A DNA stretch of 36,462 nucleotides. Source: an uncultured Bacteroidia bacterium (GTDB taxonomy: Bacteria; Bacteroidota; Bacteroidia; Bacteroidales; F082). The notes under the pieces are model-generated. The model worked only from the letters and a program-made list of their open reading frames with translations, was not told the DNA's origin and made no database searches. Positions 15,701 to 24,069 of this stretch are shown piece after piece. The translations under genes were made by a program, and so were the position numbers. Position 1 is the first letter of the stretch. Each line of letters opens with the position of its first letter. Where the stretch lies: the NCBI GenBank assembly GCA_902783365.1, contig CACZQL010000103.1, positions 1 to 36,462 on the forward strand, given 5' to 3'.

Positions 15701-15801
15701 CACTGACGTGCATGCCCCCACACTGACGTGCATGCCCCCACACTGACGTGCATGCCCCCACACTGACGTGCGGGGTTACGAGGATGTCGTGCCTTCGGCA
15801 C
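15701..15801 (+). repeat. 20-bp tandem hairpins plus full palindrome element at the transposase 5' side
   Basis: Three perfect tandem 20-bp units (CACTGACGTGCATGCCCCCA) occupy 15701-15760. A complete 46-bp two-hairpin element follows at 15756-15801, identical to the one at 14829. The 20-bp units are copies of only the first hairpin. The gap 15672-15854 holds no gene. Confidence 0.9.
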
Positions 15802-15854
15802 TGGGAGAGGGGGTGGGGGTTATACCAAAGGGTGAGGCGGATGGGATGGTTTGA

Positions 15855-16265
15855 TTAGGCGATCATGGTGGCGCAACGGGTGATGATGTCGGTGGCGAGG
15901 GTGATGCCGCCACTGCATACTTGCTTGGTGGGGTTGCCATCGTAACCCATGGAGATGTGTATCGTCTCGTATCCGACGGTCACCAAATCGAGGAGTTTGA
16001 GGTCGCGTTTGGCGATTTTTTCTTGATAATCCTTGATTTTAGGATGGGGCCGTTTCGCTGTTTTCACTTGGAATGTGGCATCGAGGATGAGCAGCACACC
16101 GTTCCACAAGGTGTTGCCGGCCATGCGCACATATTTTCTGTCTTTATAGAGTTTGGTCTCGGTGTCGAGCTGGGCTTTTTCTTCCAATATGTCTTTCGCG
16201 TTCTGCACATAACGCTGGGCCTCGGTCACGGGGTCCACGATGGATTCTATCATAAAACTTCTCAT
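15855..16265 (-). CDS. DUF5618-like small protein
   Basis: The 136-residue protein is mainly helical and has no signal peptide. The pattern EAQRYVQNAKDIL ... KYVRMAGNTLWNGVLLILD resembles the Bacteroidota DUF5618 family (helical, HEPN-like in feel), whose function is not known. This assignment is from memory of the family pattern. The start is at 16265 (MRSFMIESIV) or possibly the ATG at 16253. A TAATTTTG promoter element lies about 50 nt upstream. The gene stands alone between the transposase repeats and the divergent C10 peptidase gene. Confidence 0.6.
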   Translation of the reverse strand: MRSFMIESIVDPVTEAQRYVQNAKDILEEKAQLDTETKLYKDRKYVRMAGNTLWNGVLLILDATFQVKTAKRPHPKIKDYQEKIAKRDLKLLDLVTVGYETIHISMGYDGNPTKQVCSGGITLATDIITRCATMIA

Positions 16266-16314
16266 AAATAAATATGTTTTTAATTAGTTATTAGTAGTTG
16301 AATGTTTAATGCTG

Positions 16315-16322
16315 CAAAATTA
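16315..16322 (-). promoter_or_regulatory. Bacteroidota-type -7 element (TAATTTTG) for the DUF5618-like gene
   Basis: The minus strand reads TAATTTTG, an exact TAnnTTTG match, 49 nt before the ATG at 16265. Confidence 0.5.
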
Positions 16323-16443
16323 CATAAAATTTTTCATTTGTCAAGAGAAAGAGATGGTTTTTGCGAATCTTGTATTTGGAGGCATAGGTTTTTTGTGTTT
16401 TTTAATTTTTGAAAATAATCGCTCCATATTCCGTTTTTTTTCC

Positions 16444-16451
16444 TACTTTTG
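16444..16451 (+). promoter_or_regulatory. Bacteroidota-type -7 element (TACTTTTG) for the peptidase cluster
   Basis: TACTTTTG matches TAnnTTTG and lies 38 nt before the ATG at 16490. It is the only such element seen in front of the plus-strand run that starts here. Confidence 0.5.
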
Positions 16452-16489
16452 ACACCTTAATTAATAGATGTAATCTAATATCATCGTAT

Positions 16490-19291
16490 ATGAAGAAAAA
16501 TCTACTCACTTTACTGATGCTGGCCCTGGGCGTCACCGGGCTTTTCGCTGGACCGGTGGACCTGCCCACCGCGCAGAAAGCCGCGGAAGGCTTCGCCCAT
16601 AGCAGCCTGGCCTTGGCGGCCAAAGCGGACGAGATGCAACTCGTTACGGCCACTGAAAACTACTATGTGTTCAACTTCGGGAACGAGGGGTTCGTCATCC
16701 TCTCCAACGATGACGTGTTCCGGCCCGTCATCGGGTATTCCAACGAAGGGGCTTTCCCCACCGAGAACCCTTCTCCCGAAATGATGTACTACCTCGACAA
16801 CCTCAGCGAAGGAAGACAGTTCGCCCTCCGCGCCTCCCTCCAACAAAATGCCGAGGTGGCACGCGAATGGGAGATGCTCCTCAGCCAGGGCCAGCTGCCC
16901 TCACGCAATGGAAACCGAGGCTCCTTCTACCTCTGCACCTCCAAATGGAACCAAAACGATCCCTACAACAAGTTTTGCCCTACCGGTAACGGCGGCGGAC
17001 GCTCCTACGCGGGCTGCGTGGCCACCGCCATGTCGCAGGTGATGTATTACTGGAGATACCCGGAGCACGGATTCGGCAACCATACCTATACCCATTACAA
17101 CTACGGGGAGATGTCGGCTGACTTCGCCTCGGCGCACTACGATTTCGACCACATGCCCAACTCCATCAGCAACTCCTCGCCCGTGGAGCAGATCGATGCG
17201 ATTGCCTACTTTATGTACCATTGCGGCATCGCGGTCGATATGGACTACTCGCCTTCGGGCAGCGGCGCCTACTCGCAGGATGTGCCCGACGCGGTGCTGA
17301 AATACTTCGGCTATTCCAACCGTTGCCGCTATTACCCGCGCGACAACTATAGCCTTGAGGAATTCCAAAACATCCTCAAGGACCAGTTCGACATGGGATG
17401 GCCTTGCTACTACTCCGGCACCGACACCGAAGGTCAGGGCGGCCACGCCTTTGTGTGCGACGGCTACGACGACAACGACCTGTTCCATTTCAACTGGGGC
17501 TGGGGTGGCTCCGGCGACGGCTTCTTCGCCATCGACGCCCTCAATGTGTCGGGCTACGCCTTCAACTCCGGCCAGGCGGTGGTGGCCAACTACGTGCCTG
17601 CCGACGTGTTCCTGAACACCCCTAAGGCTCCCGACTTCTTCACTGCCGTGCCCAACGGCGACGAGGCGTTCAGCGTCACCCTCTCCTGGGTCAACCCCAC
17701 CGCCACCCTCGACGGCCATGATCTGGAAAGCATCGATAAGATCATCCTTGTACGCGACGGTGCCGTCGTGAAGGTCTTCGACAACCCCACGCCGGGTGAA
17801 GCCGTCACCTACGTGGATCCCGCCGGTATCCCCATGATGGTGGACTACAAGATTTATGCGGTGTGCAACAATGTCAGTGGCCGCAAAGCCAACGCCAACG
17901 ACGTCAACTTGGGCCCCACCTGCACCTGGTCGTTCGAGCTGACTTCCTCCTCGCCTGAAGGTTGGGACGAGGCGGGCCTGGCGGTCTTCAACGCCTCGGG
18001 CCTCAAAGTGGGTACCGTCTCCAAAGACGACATGGACGGCCTCCGCACCATGGAACTGCCTCAAGGCCGGGTCTCCTTCACCTGGACGGCTCCGAGCGAT
18101 AGCACCGAAATGTCGCTCCGCATCCTCAACGGTGAAGGGAACCCCGTGTTCTCCTATAACGGACCTTCCTACCTGATGCCTACGGGTATCTTCTTCGAGA
18201 CGGTGAATACCTGCGGCGGGAGCGGCAGCGACGTAGGCCCCTCCCAACTCCAGGCAGTCGGTGAAGGCCACGATGTCGTCCTCCGCTGGCAGGGCATCGA
18301 CGACCCAGGCTACGGCTATAACGTGTATCGCGACGGTTTCCTCTACACCATGGTCACCGACACCACCGCCTTTGTTGACGCCAACGCGCTCGAAGCCTCG
18401 CACGACTATTTCGTCACCGCCTACCGCGCGGAAGGGGAGACCGACCCCTCCAACATCGTCACTCCTTGTTTCGAGATCGACTCCGCCCCGGCGCCTCGCA
18501 ACTTCGATTACGAGATCCTCGAAAACGGCAAGACCCAACTCTTGTGGGAAGCTCCCGAAGGGGGCGCGGAACCTGCCGGATACAAGATCTATCGGAGAAC
18601 TGATGACACGGAATATAAAGTGGCCAAGATCGTGGGTCCTAACAATCTGACATATAAAGACAACTCCGGCGCCACTCCCGGCACCCGGTATTACTATCAA
18701 GTCGTCGCCTTGTACGGCAATGGCCATCTGGAATCAGCCCCGGCACGCAATGCCCAAAACCCCGACCTGGGTTGCGTCATGGTCAACCGTACCCACCTGC
18801 CCGCAGGACTGACCCTCTCCGAAGTCAGGTCCGATGGTCGTCGCTTCCTCCTGCAATGGCAACCTGCCCTGCTCGCTGAGAGCTACAACCTCTATTGCAA
18901 CGGAAATCTGGTGGCAGAAGGCATCACCGACACCCAAGTCGAGAATGTGTCGCACGATGGCGACCTGCTGGTGTATCAAGTTACCGGCGTGGTGAACGGC
19001 GTGGAGTCAAGTCCCTCCAACAAAGCCTGTTACGGCAACCTGGCCGTCGATGAGCATGAGACCGACGCCTTGCGCCTCTTCCCCAATCCCACTTCGGGCA
19101 CCCTCACCGTCCAAGCGGAAAACCTCCTCGCTGTGGAGGTTTATAGCTCGACTGGCCACCGCATCCTGAGCCAAAAAGCACTTGCCAACCAAGTGAACCT
19201 TCAACTCGAAGGCCTCAAACAAGGGGTTTATTACCTGAAAGTCCTCACCGCACAGGGCTGGCAGTCGCGTAAAGTCGTCCTGATTCACTAA
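16490..19291 (+). CDS. Secreted C10 (streptopain-type) cysteine peptidase with T9SS sorting domain
   Basis: The 933-residue precursor has a signal peptide (1-20), a Spi_C10-type inhibitory propeptide (about 21-140) and a C10 catalytic domain. The nucleophile is Cys176 (AGCVATAMSQVMYYW) and the histidine His319 (GGHAFVCDGY), followed by the FNWGWGG motif. FN3-like beta domains follow, one with the VYRDG pattern. A type A T9SS sorting domain ends the protein (LRLFPNPTSG ... GVYYLKVL). Relatives are streptopain, interpain and Porphyromonas PrtT, which degrade host or dietary proteins outside the cell. The frame opens at 16409, but the signal peptide fixes the start at 16490. The T9SS-type protein at 19311 follows after 19 nt. 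Confidence 0.92.
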   Translation: MKKNLLTLLMLALGVTGLFAGPVDLPTAQKAAEGFAHSSLALAAKADEMQLVTATENYYVFNFGNEGFVILSNDDVFRPVIGYSNEGAFPTENPSPEMMYYLDNLSEGRQFALRASLQQNAEVAREWEMLLSQGQLPSRNGNRGSFYLCTSKWNQNDPYNKFCPTGNGGGRSYAGCVATAMSQVMYYWRYPEHGFGNHTYTHYNYGEMSADFASAHYDFDHMPNSISNSSPVEQIDAIAYFMYHCGIAVDMDYSPSGSGAYSQDVPDAVLKYFGYSNRCRYYPRDNYSLEEFQNILKDQFDMGWPCYYSGTDTEGQGGHAFVCDGYDDNDLFHFNWGWGGSGDGFFAIDALNVSGYAFNSGQAVVANYVPADVFLNTPKAPDFFTAVPNGDEAFSVTLSWVNPTATLDGHDLESIDKIILVRDGAVVKVFDNPTPGEAVTYVDPAGIPMMVDYKIYAVCNNVSGRKANANDVNLGPTCTWSFELTSSSPEGWDEAGLAVFNASGLKVGTVSKDDMDGLRTMELPQGRVSFTWTAPSDSTEMSLRILNGEGNPVFSYNGPSYLMPTGIFFETVNTCGGSGSDVGPSQLQAVGEGHDVVLRWQGIDDPGYGYNVYRDGFLYTMVTDTTAFVDANALEASHDYFVTAYRAEGETDPSNIVTPCFEIDSAPAPRNFDYEILENGKTQLLWEAPEGGAEPAGYKIYRRTDDTEYKVAKIVGPNNLTYKDNSGATPGTRYYYQVVALYGNGHLESAPARNAQNPDLGCVMVNRTHLPAGLTLSEVRSDGRRFLLQWQPALLAESYNLYCNGNLVAEGITDTQVENVSHDGDLLVYQVTGVVNGVESSPSNKACYGNLAVDEHETDALRLFPNPTSGTLTVQAENLLAVEVYSSTGHRILSQKALANQVNLQLEGLKQGVYYLKVLTAQGWQSRKVVLIH

Positions 19292-19310
19292 CCTCCAAAA
19301 ATTTGACAAC

Positions 19311-20696
19311 ATGAAAAGACTTGTTATCACTATAATTGCTCTTGTTGCTGTTTCCACCTTAATGGCGCAACAACCCCAGAAACCGGTGGTGTTCCGTAAC
19401 CACGCGGAAGCACTCCGCTACCAGATGGAGCACCTTGACCGCCTTCCGCTGAAAAGCCATGAATCCGCAAGGGCGATGACACTTTATTCCCAGAAACTCG
19501 ACAGCGTGATTGGCTCCAACGACTTCGACCGGACCCGCTGGAAGAACGTGTATTCCTATACGGAAGTGAACGGACATCCCTCTGACGCCGTGATGGTCGA
19601 AACCAGCTACCTCTGGCAAGACCTGGCTTGGGTGCCTTCGACGAAAAGCGAGGTCGTGAAAAACGTAGAGACGGGTCTCGTGGAAAAAGAAAGCACCTTC
19701 CAGTGGGGCGAGGCGGATTGGACCCCCGACCTCACCGCCGAGTATTTTTACAACGACAACCTCCTGCTCGACAGTGTGCTCAATTATCGCTTCAACGACT
19801 CGGTATGGCAAGGCTACAACCGCGCGGTCTATGAATACGACGAGCAGGGCCGCCTCGTGTTTTGCCTCATCTGCAATGGACAAAATGCCCAAGGCGTTTG
19901 GGTGGAATCCAACAAATACGAAAACACCTACACCGACGACGGAGCACTCTCCTTCACCATGGTGTACAACAAGCGTGGCAACACTTGGCGCGAATACCTC
20001 AAAGACACCCTTACCTATAACGCTCAGGGACAATGTGTGGAACTCCTGACCAAAACGAGAAGCATGGGCCCGGGTGGCGGAGGCTGGAGAGACTACAGCA
20101 AATACGAGTTCGAATACCAAGATGGACAACTCGTCTCGGAAACCTCCTACAGCGGTGGCTGGGCCTGGTTCAGCTCCGCACTGACCCTCGACGCCAAAAA
20201 TGAGTTCCAACACGACGCGCAAGGCAACCTGGTGATGAAAACCGCCAGCGTCTATAACGAAGTGGAATGGATGGTCCGCGATGTGTATGAAAACAGTTTC
20301 GACCCCACGGTCCCCGCCGCCGACATCCTCGGGTTGCTCCCCGTGTGGGAGTCCATGCTCTCCAATGGCATGGGCTACGTGCTCGACCTGGAGTCCCCGC
20401 TGATGAGCCAATGGAACTCCTGCATCATCGCCTCCCCCAGCCTCGATACCGAGTTCCACCTCTATTATTCAGGCTTTGCCGCTGTTGACGAGCACCTCAC
20501 CGCCTCGCTCACCGTCCTTGGCGGGGATGGCCGACTCACCGTCAATACCCCCGAAGCCTGCGACCTCACCGTCTATGACCTGCTCGGCAGGGTGGTGGCT
20601 ACCCGCCATCACGTCCACCAGACGGAATTCGCATTGACCCCCGGCCTCTATATCGTGAGCAACGGAACCGAAAGAGTGAAAACCATCGTCAGATAA
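19311..20696 (+). CDS. T9SS-type secreted repeat protein, function unknown
   Basis: The 461-residue protein has a signal peptide (1-19, ending TLMAQ). Its beta-rich body carries YD/DUF3836-like repeats of the form YDEQGRLVFCL, YNAQGQCVELL, YQDGQLVSETSY and HDAQGNLVMKT (about residues 175-320). The C-terminal 70 residues (LTVNTPEACDLTVYDLLGRVV ... LTPGLYIVSN) match a type A T9SS sorting domain. The protein is therefore likely exported and attached at the cell surface. No catalytic motif is visible. It lies 19 nt after the C10 peptidase and 18 nt before a secreted C1 peptidase, so it probably belongs to the same operon. It may be a binding partner or surface scaffold, which is inference. Confidence 0.8.
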   Translation: MKRLVITIIALVAVSTLMAQQPQKPVVFRNHAEALRYQMEHLDRLPLKSHESARAMTLYSQKLDSVIGSNDFDRTRWKNVYSYTEVNGHPSDAVMVETSYLWQDLAWVPSTKSEVVKNVETGLVEKESTFQWGEADWTPDLTAEYFYNDNLLLDSVLNYRFNDSVWQGYNRAVYEYDEQGRLVFCLICNGQNAQGVWVESNKYENTYTDDGALSFTMVYNKRGNTWREYLKDTLTYNAQGQCVELLTKTRSMGPGGGGWRDYSKYEFEYQDGQLVSETSYSGGWAWFSSALTLDAKNEFQHDAQGNLVMKTASVYNEVEWMVRDVYENSFDPTVPAADILGLLPVWESMLSNGMGYVLDLESPLMSQWNSCIIASPSLDTEFHLYYSGFAAVDEHLTASLTVLGGDGRLTVNTPEACDLTVYDLLGRVVATRHHVHQTEFALTPGLYIVSNGTERVKTIVR

Positions 20697-20714
20697 TTAT
20701 AATATTTAAATAAT

Positions 20715-21860
20715 ATGAATAAAACTATTAAATTATTTTCTTTAATCCTTTTGATGGGGGTCACGACGGTGACCTTCGCCCAAGAGGCGCAGGAAGAGAA
20801 ACAGCCTGTGTATCAGTTTACGGAAACCGTCAACGTGCCGCATACTGCGGTGGATAACCAAGGCAGCTCCGGCACCTGCTGGTGCTTTGCCGGCATCGGC
20901 TTCGTGGAGGCGGAGATCCTCCGGATGTACGGCAAGGAATTCAACCTCTCCGAGATGTTCGTGGTGCGCAACGCCTGGTCGGAGAAGGTGGCCAAGTTCG
21001 TCAGGATGCATGGTGGCAGCTCGCTCAGCCAAGGCGGCGAGGTGTGCGACGTGCTGTATATGATCGACAAATACGGCATGATGCCCGAGGCCGACTACAG
21101 CGGCAAGGTGATCGGCGAGGAACGCCACATGCACAGTGAGATGAACGAAGTGATTGCCGGGGTGGCTCGCGCCATCATCAAGAACGGCAACAAAAAGATC
21201 TCGCCCGCGGGTCCCAAAGCCGTGCAAGGTGTTCTCGATGCCTATCTCGGCGACGTCCCCGAGGACTTCACCGTCGATGGCAAGAAATACACGCCCAAAT
21301 CGTTCGCCGAGGCTTATCCCATCGACCCCGCCAACTACATTGAAATCTGCTCCTTCACCAGTGAAGAAAACTACAAGCCTTGCATGGTGGAGATTCCCGA
21401 CAACTGGACGTGGACCCCAGCCTACAATATGCCGCTCGACGAGTTGATGCAAGCGGTGGACTACGCTCTTGAGCATGGCTACACCCTCGGCTGGGCCCAG
21501 GATGTGAGCAACAAGGGCTTCTCAGGCAAGACCGGCATCGGCATTGTGCCAGAAGACCCCGACGCCACCCTCTGGGAAGAAATCGTCGCTGAAAAGAAGG
21601 TCACCGATGAGGACCACCAAAACGCTTACGACAACTGGGACGCCGGCGACGACCACAGCATGCTGGTGGTCGGCATCGCCAAGGACCAAAATGGCAACAA
21701 GTATTATAAAATCAAGAACTCCTGGGGCACCGAAAGAGGACCCTACAAAGGCTATTGGTACTGCTCGGAGCAATACCTCCGCCAATACACCATTTTCTTT
21801 ACCTTGCATAAGGATGCCCTCTCCAAGGCCATGAGGAAGAAGTTGAAAGTGGAAAACTGA
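20715..21860 (+). CDS. Secreted C1 family peptidase (bleomycin-hydrolase/PepC-like), copy 1
   Basis: The 381-residue papain-fold peptidase has a signal peptide (1-22, ending VTFAQ). The catalytic residues are all present: Gln49 in DNQGSSG, Cys55 (GTCWCF), His314 (DDHSMLV) and Asn335 (KNSWGT). The family is C1B-like. Classical bleomycin hydrolase/PepC enzymes are cytosolic aminopeptidases of about 450 residues, whereas this one is shorter and exported. It probably acts in the periplasm or outside the cell on peptides released by the C10 peptidase, which is inference from context. The last six codons (KLKVEN) and the stop lie inside a 7-bp repeat array. A second copy follows 83 nt downstream. 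Confidence 0.9.
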   Translation: MNKTIKLFSLILLMGVTTVTFAQEAQEEKQPVYQFTETVNVPHTAVDNQGSSGTCWCFAGIGFVEAEILRMYGKEFNLSEMFVVRNAWSEKVAKFVRMHGGSSLSQGGEVCDVLYMIDKYGMMPEADYSGKVIGEERHMHSEMNEVIAGVARAIIKNGNKKISPAGPKAVQGVLDAYLGDVPEDFTVDGKKYTPKSFAEAYPIDPANYIEICSFTSEENYKPCMVEIPDNWTWTPAYNMPLDELMQAVDYALEHGYTLGWAQDVSNKGFSGKTGIGIVPEDPDATLWEEIVAEKKVTDEDHQNAYDNWDAGDDHSMLVVGIAKDQNGNKYYKIKNSWGTERGPYKGYWYCSEQYLRQYTIFFTLHKDALSKAMRKKLKVEN

Positions 21861-21881
21861 AAGTGGAAAGTGGAAAGTTAT
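21840..21881. repeat. Heptanucleotide array over the stop codon of C1 peptidase 1
   Basis: Six 7-bp units of AAGTGGA type (with AAGTTGA, AAACTGA and AAGTTAT variants) run from 21840 to 21881. The peptidase stop codon (21858-21860) is inside the third unit, so the array encodes the protein's C-terminus. Confidence 0.85.
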
Positions 21882-21943
21882 CAAATCAACGAAACAACAA
21901 AACAACAAATCAATAATTTAATCATTAACTAACAAACAACATT

Positions 21944-23185
21944 ATGAAAATCAGACATTTTCTTAGTGCAGCCGCATTGATGCTCAGCGTCGCGGCCATC
22001 GCCCAACCTCAAGCCACGATGCCGAAACCTGCCGACAAAGATGAAGAGGAAGGCTTCAAGTTTGAAACCATCAAGGAACTTCCTGTCACCTCCGTGAAAG
22101 ACCAGAACCAAGCCGGTACCTGCTGGTGCTACTCCTCCCTGGCTTTCTTCGAGGCGGAACTCCTCCGTATGAAGAAACCCGAGTACGACTTCTCCGAGAT
22201 GTACATTGTGTATAAGACCTACCTCGACCGTGCCGAGGCCGCTGTCCGTACCCACGGCGACGTGTCCTTCTCGCAAGGCGGTTCCTTTGGCGATGTGCTG
22301 TATGCCATCAAACACTACGGTCTGGTGCCCGACTGTGAGATGCCCGCTGGCAAGATGCACGGCGACTCCCTCTCCAACTTCACCGAACTCTCCGCTGTGA
22401 CCGACCCCTACGTCGCTGGCGTGGTCAAAAGCCGCAAGATCCAAATGGATGCCGATGGCAACGCCCTGTGGAAGAAGGGCTTGGCCGGTATCTACGACGC
22501 CTACCTCGGCGTGCCTCCGACCGAGTTCACCTACAATGGCAAGAAATACACGCCCATGAGCTTCGCCGAATCCACTGGCCTCAACATGGACGACTATGTC
22601 AACCTCACCTCTTTCACTCACCATCCCTTCTATGAGCCTTTCGTCATCGAAGTGCAGGACAACTGGCGCTGGGGTCAGGCCTGGAACCTCCCCATCGATG
22701 AACTCATGCAGGTCATGGACAACGCCATCGACAAAGGTTATCCCATCGCTTGGGGCTCCGACGTGAGCGAACAAGGCTGGCTCCGTGGCAAGATGTCAGG
22801 CATCGCCGTCCTTCCCGACCTCGACGCCAAGGAAAAAGACCTCCAAGGCTCCGACATGGCCCACTGGATGGGACTCTCCGCCGCCGACCGCCGCAAGGAA
22901 GCCCAAAACCAGCCTACCCCCCAGAAATGGGTCACCCAAAAAGAACGCCAAATCGCCTACGACAACTATGAGACTGGCGACGACCACGGTATGCTGATCT
23001 ACGGCACCGCCAAAGACCAAATCGGCAACGAGTACTTCATCGTGAAGAACAGCTGGGGCGACGCCGGACAGTATCACGGCGTGTGGTACGTCTCCAAGGC
23101 CTTCGTCCGCTACAAGACCCTCAACATCGTGGTCCATAAGGACGCCCTGCCGAAGGACATCGCCAAGAAGCTGGGAATCAAGTAA
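21944..23185 (+). CDS. Secreted C1 family peptidase (bleomycin-hydrolase/PepC-like), copy 2
   Basis: The 413-residue paralogue of the preceding gene keeps the same order of motifs. It has a signal peptide (1-20, ending AAIAQ), Gln54, Cys60 (GTCWCY), His348 (DDHGMLI) and Asn369 (KNSWGD). An insert of about 30 residues before the histidine (KDLQGSDMAHWMGLSAADRRKEAQ region) makes it longer than copy 1. The two probably arose by tandem duplication and have diverged substantially, so their substrates may differ. The stop codon falls in the first unit of another 7-bp array. The lipoprotein gene at 23218 starts 32 nt later. Confidence 0.9.
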   Translation: MKIRHFLSAAALMLSVAAIAQPQATMPKPADKDEEEGFKFETIKELPVTSVKDQNQAGTCWCYSSLAFFEAELLRMKKPEYDFSEMYIVYKTYLDRAEAAVRTHGDVSFSQGGSFGDVLYAIKHYGLVPDCEMPAGKMHGDSLSNFTELSAVTDPYVAGVVKSRKIQMDADGNALWKKGLAGIYDAYLGVPPTEFTYNGKKYTPMSFAESTGLNMDDYVNLTSFTHHPFYEPFVIEVQDNWRWGQAWNLPIDELMQVMDNAIDKGYPIAWGSDVSEQGWLRGKMSGIAVLPDLDAKEKDLQGSDMAHWMGLSAADRRKEAQNQPTPQKWVTQKERQIAYDNYETGDDHGMLIYGTAKDQIGNEYFIVKNSWGDAGQYHGVWYVSKAFVRYKTLNIVVHKDALPKDIAKKLGIK

Positions 23186-23214
23186 GAAGTAAGAAGTTAG
23201 AAGTAAGAAGTAAT
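23180..23214. repeat. Heptanucleotide array at the stop codon of C1 peptidase 2
   Basis: Five 7-bp units (AAGTAAG, with one AAGTTAG and a final AAGTAAT) run from 23180 to 23214. The peptidase stop TAA is inside the first unit, and the next gene starts 3 nt after the array. Confidence 0.9.
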
Positions 23215-23217
23215 GCT

Positions 23218-24054
23218 ATGGTTAAGATGATAGTCATGCTTGGTCTATTGTCGCTGTTCGGCTGCCATGCGCAGGGAAATGACTTCAAAAACGACACCAT
23301 CACCTTTTTTTCCCTTTCGGAAGGAGGGGGAATGAATCGTTTCTCTGGCTTTAGCTATTGTGTCGAGACGACCAAGGACGGGAAAGTGCATTTTCGGTTC
23401 AATGAGCGTCATCCCGACGAGAAGGAGCTCATCATCGACGACCATTCGGTGTTCGACAGCTTGCAACAGATTATCTTGAAACACAAGATGTATCGCTATA
23501 AGAGCTATTACAGTCCGCCGTTTGATGTGCTGGATGGCGAGTCATGGGGCATGTATGTTCAATATGCCTCAGGAAAAGACCTCAGCACGGGCGGTTATAT
23601 GTATGGCCCCAAGGGATATGGCGAGGCAATCAGCGAGCTCTGCCGATGTCTTAACCATTGGAAGGAAATGCCCTCCGTCACCAGCGAGGTGGTGTCGTTC
23701 TACTACGAGTATGGTCACGAGCGTTATACCTTGGAACGCAAGGAGGATCATGCGGTGCTCATCTATGACAACGAGGCAACCAAGGAACACCGCGAGCTCG
23801 TTCGAGAGCTGGAGATGATGGAGGACTTGAGGGTGGTTATCAATGTGGAGGGCTTGAAAATGAATGGCAAACGAGGCGAGACAGAACCTGATTACACCCT
23901 CTGGATGTATGAAATAAATTACAGTAATGGAGACCGGTACTTGTGCGAAAGCTACGACAGTACCTTCAAAAGTGGGTACACCGAAATGATACAAGGATTT
24001 ATCTCCTACTGGATGAATGAAGAAAATAGAACACGTTATTTTAATTATTACTAA
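23218..24054 (+). CDS. Lipoprotein with an internal domain duplication, function unknown
   Basis: The 278-residue protein has a lipoprotein signal with lipobox LFGC (Cys16). I do not recognise a family. The body is two related halves. Residues about 22-153 end in WGMYVQYASG ... GYGEAISELCRCLNHWKEM. Residues about 157-278 end in LWMYEINYSNG ... GYTEMIQGFISYWMNEE. Shared positions include W-x-MY, Y-x-x-G, GY-x-E-x-I and a final W. It is probably anchored in the outer membrane. It sits between the C1 peptidases and the porin gene, with short gaps (32 and 15 nt), which suggests one transcript. An inhibitor or binding role toward the peptidases is possible but unsupported. Confidence 0.7.
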   Translation: MVKMIVMLGLLSLFGCHAQGNDFKNDTITFFSLSEGGGMNRFSGFSYCVETTKDGKVHFRFNERHPDEKELIIDDHSVFDSLQQIILKHKMYRYKSYYSPPFDVLDGESWGMYVQYASGKDLSTGGYMYGPKGYGEAISELCRCLNHWKEMPSVTSEVVSFYYEYGHERYTLERKEDHAVLIYDNEATKEHRELVRELEMMEDLRVVINVEGLKMNGKRGETEPDYTLWMYEINYSNGDRYLCESYDSTFKSGYTEMIQGFISYWMNEENRTRYFNYY

Positions 24055-24069
24055 CTAATTTTTATCACT

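Noticed and set aside
15672-15761. N-terminal extension of 30 residues on the transposase
   Set aside because: The extension is a translation of the 20-bp repeats; the conserved domain begins at MSHTTTYFHIVF, so the ATG at 15671 is used.
16901-18727. 608-residue open frame on the minus strand within the C10 peptidase gene
   Set aside because: It is antisense to a clear peptidase with catalytic motifs. The translation is low-complexity (V/G/H/D-rich) and has no domain pattern, so it is a by-product of GC-rich codons.
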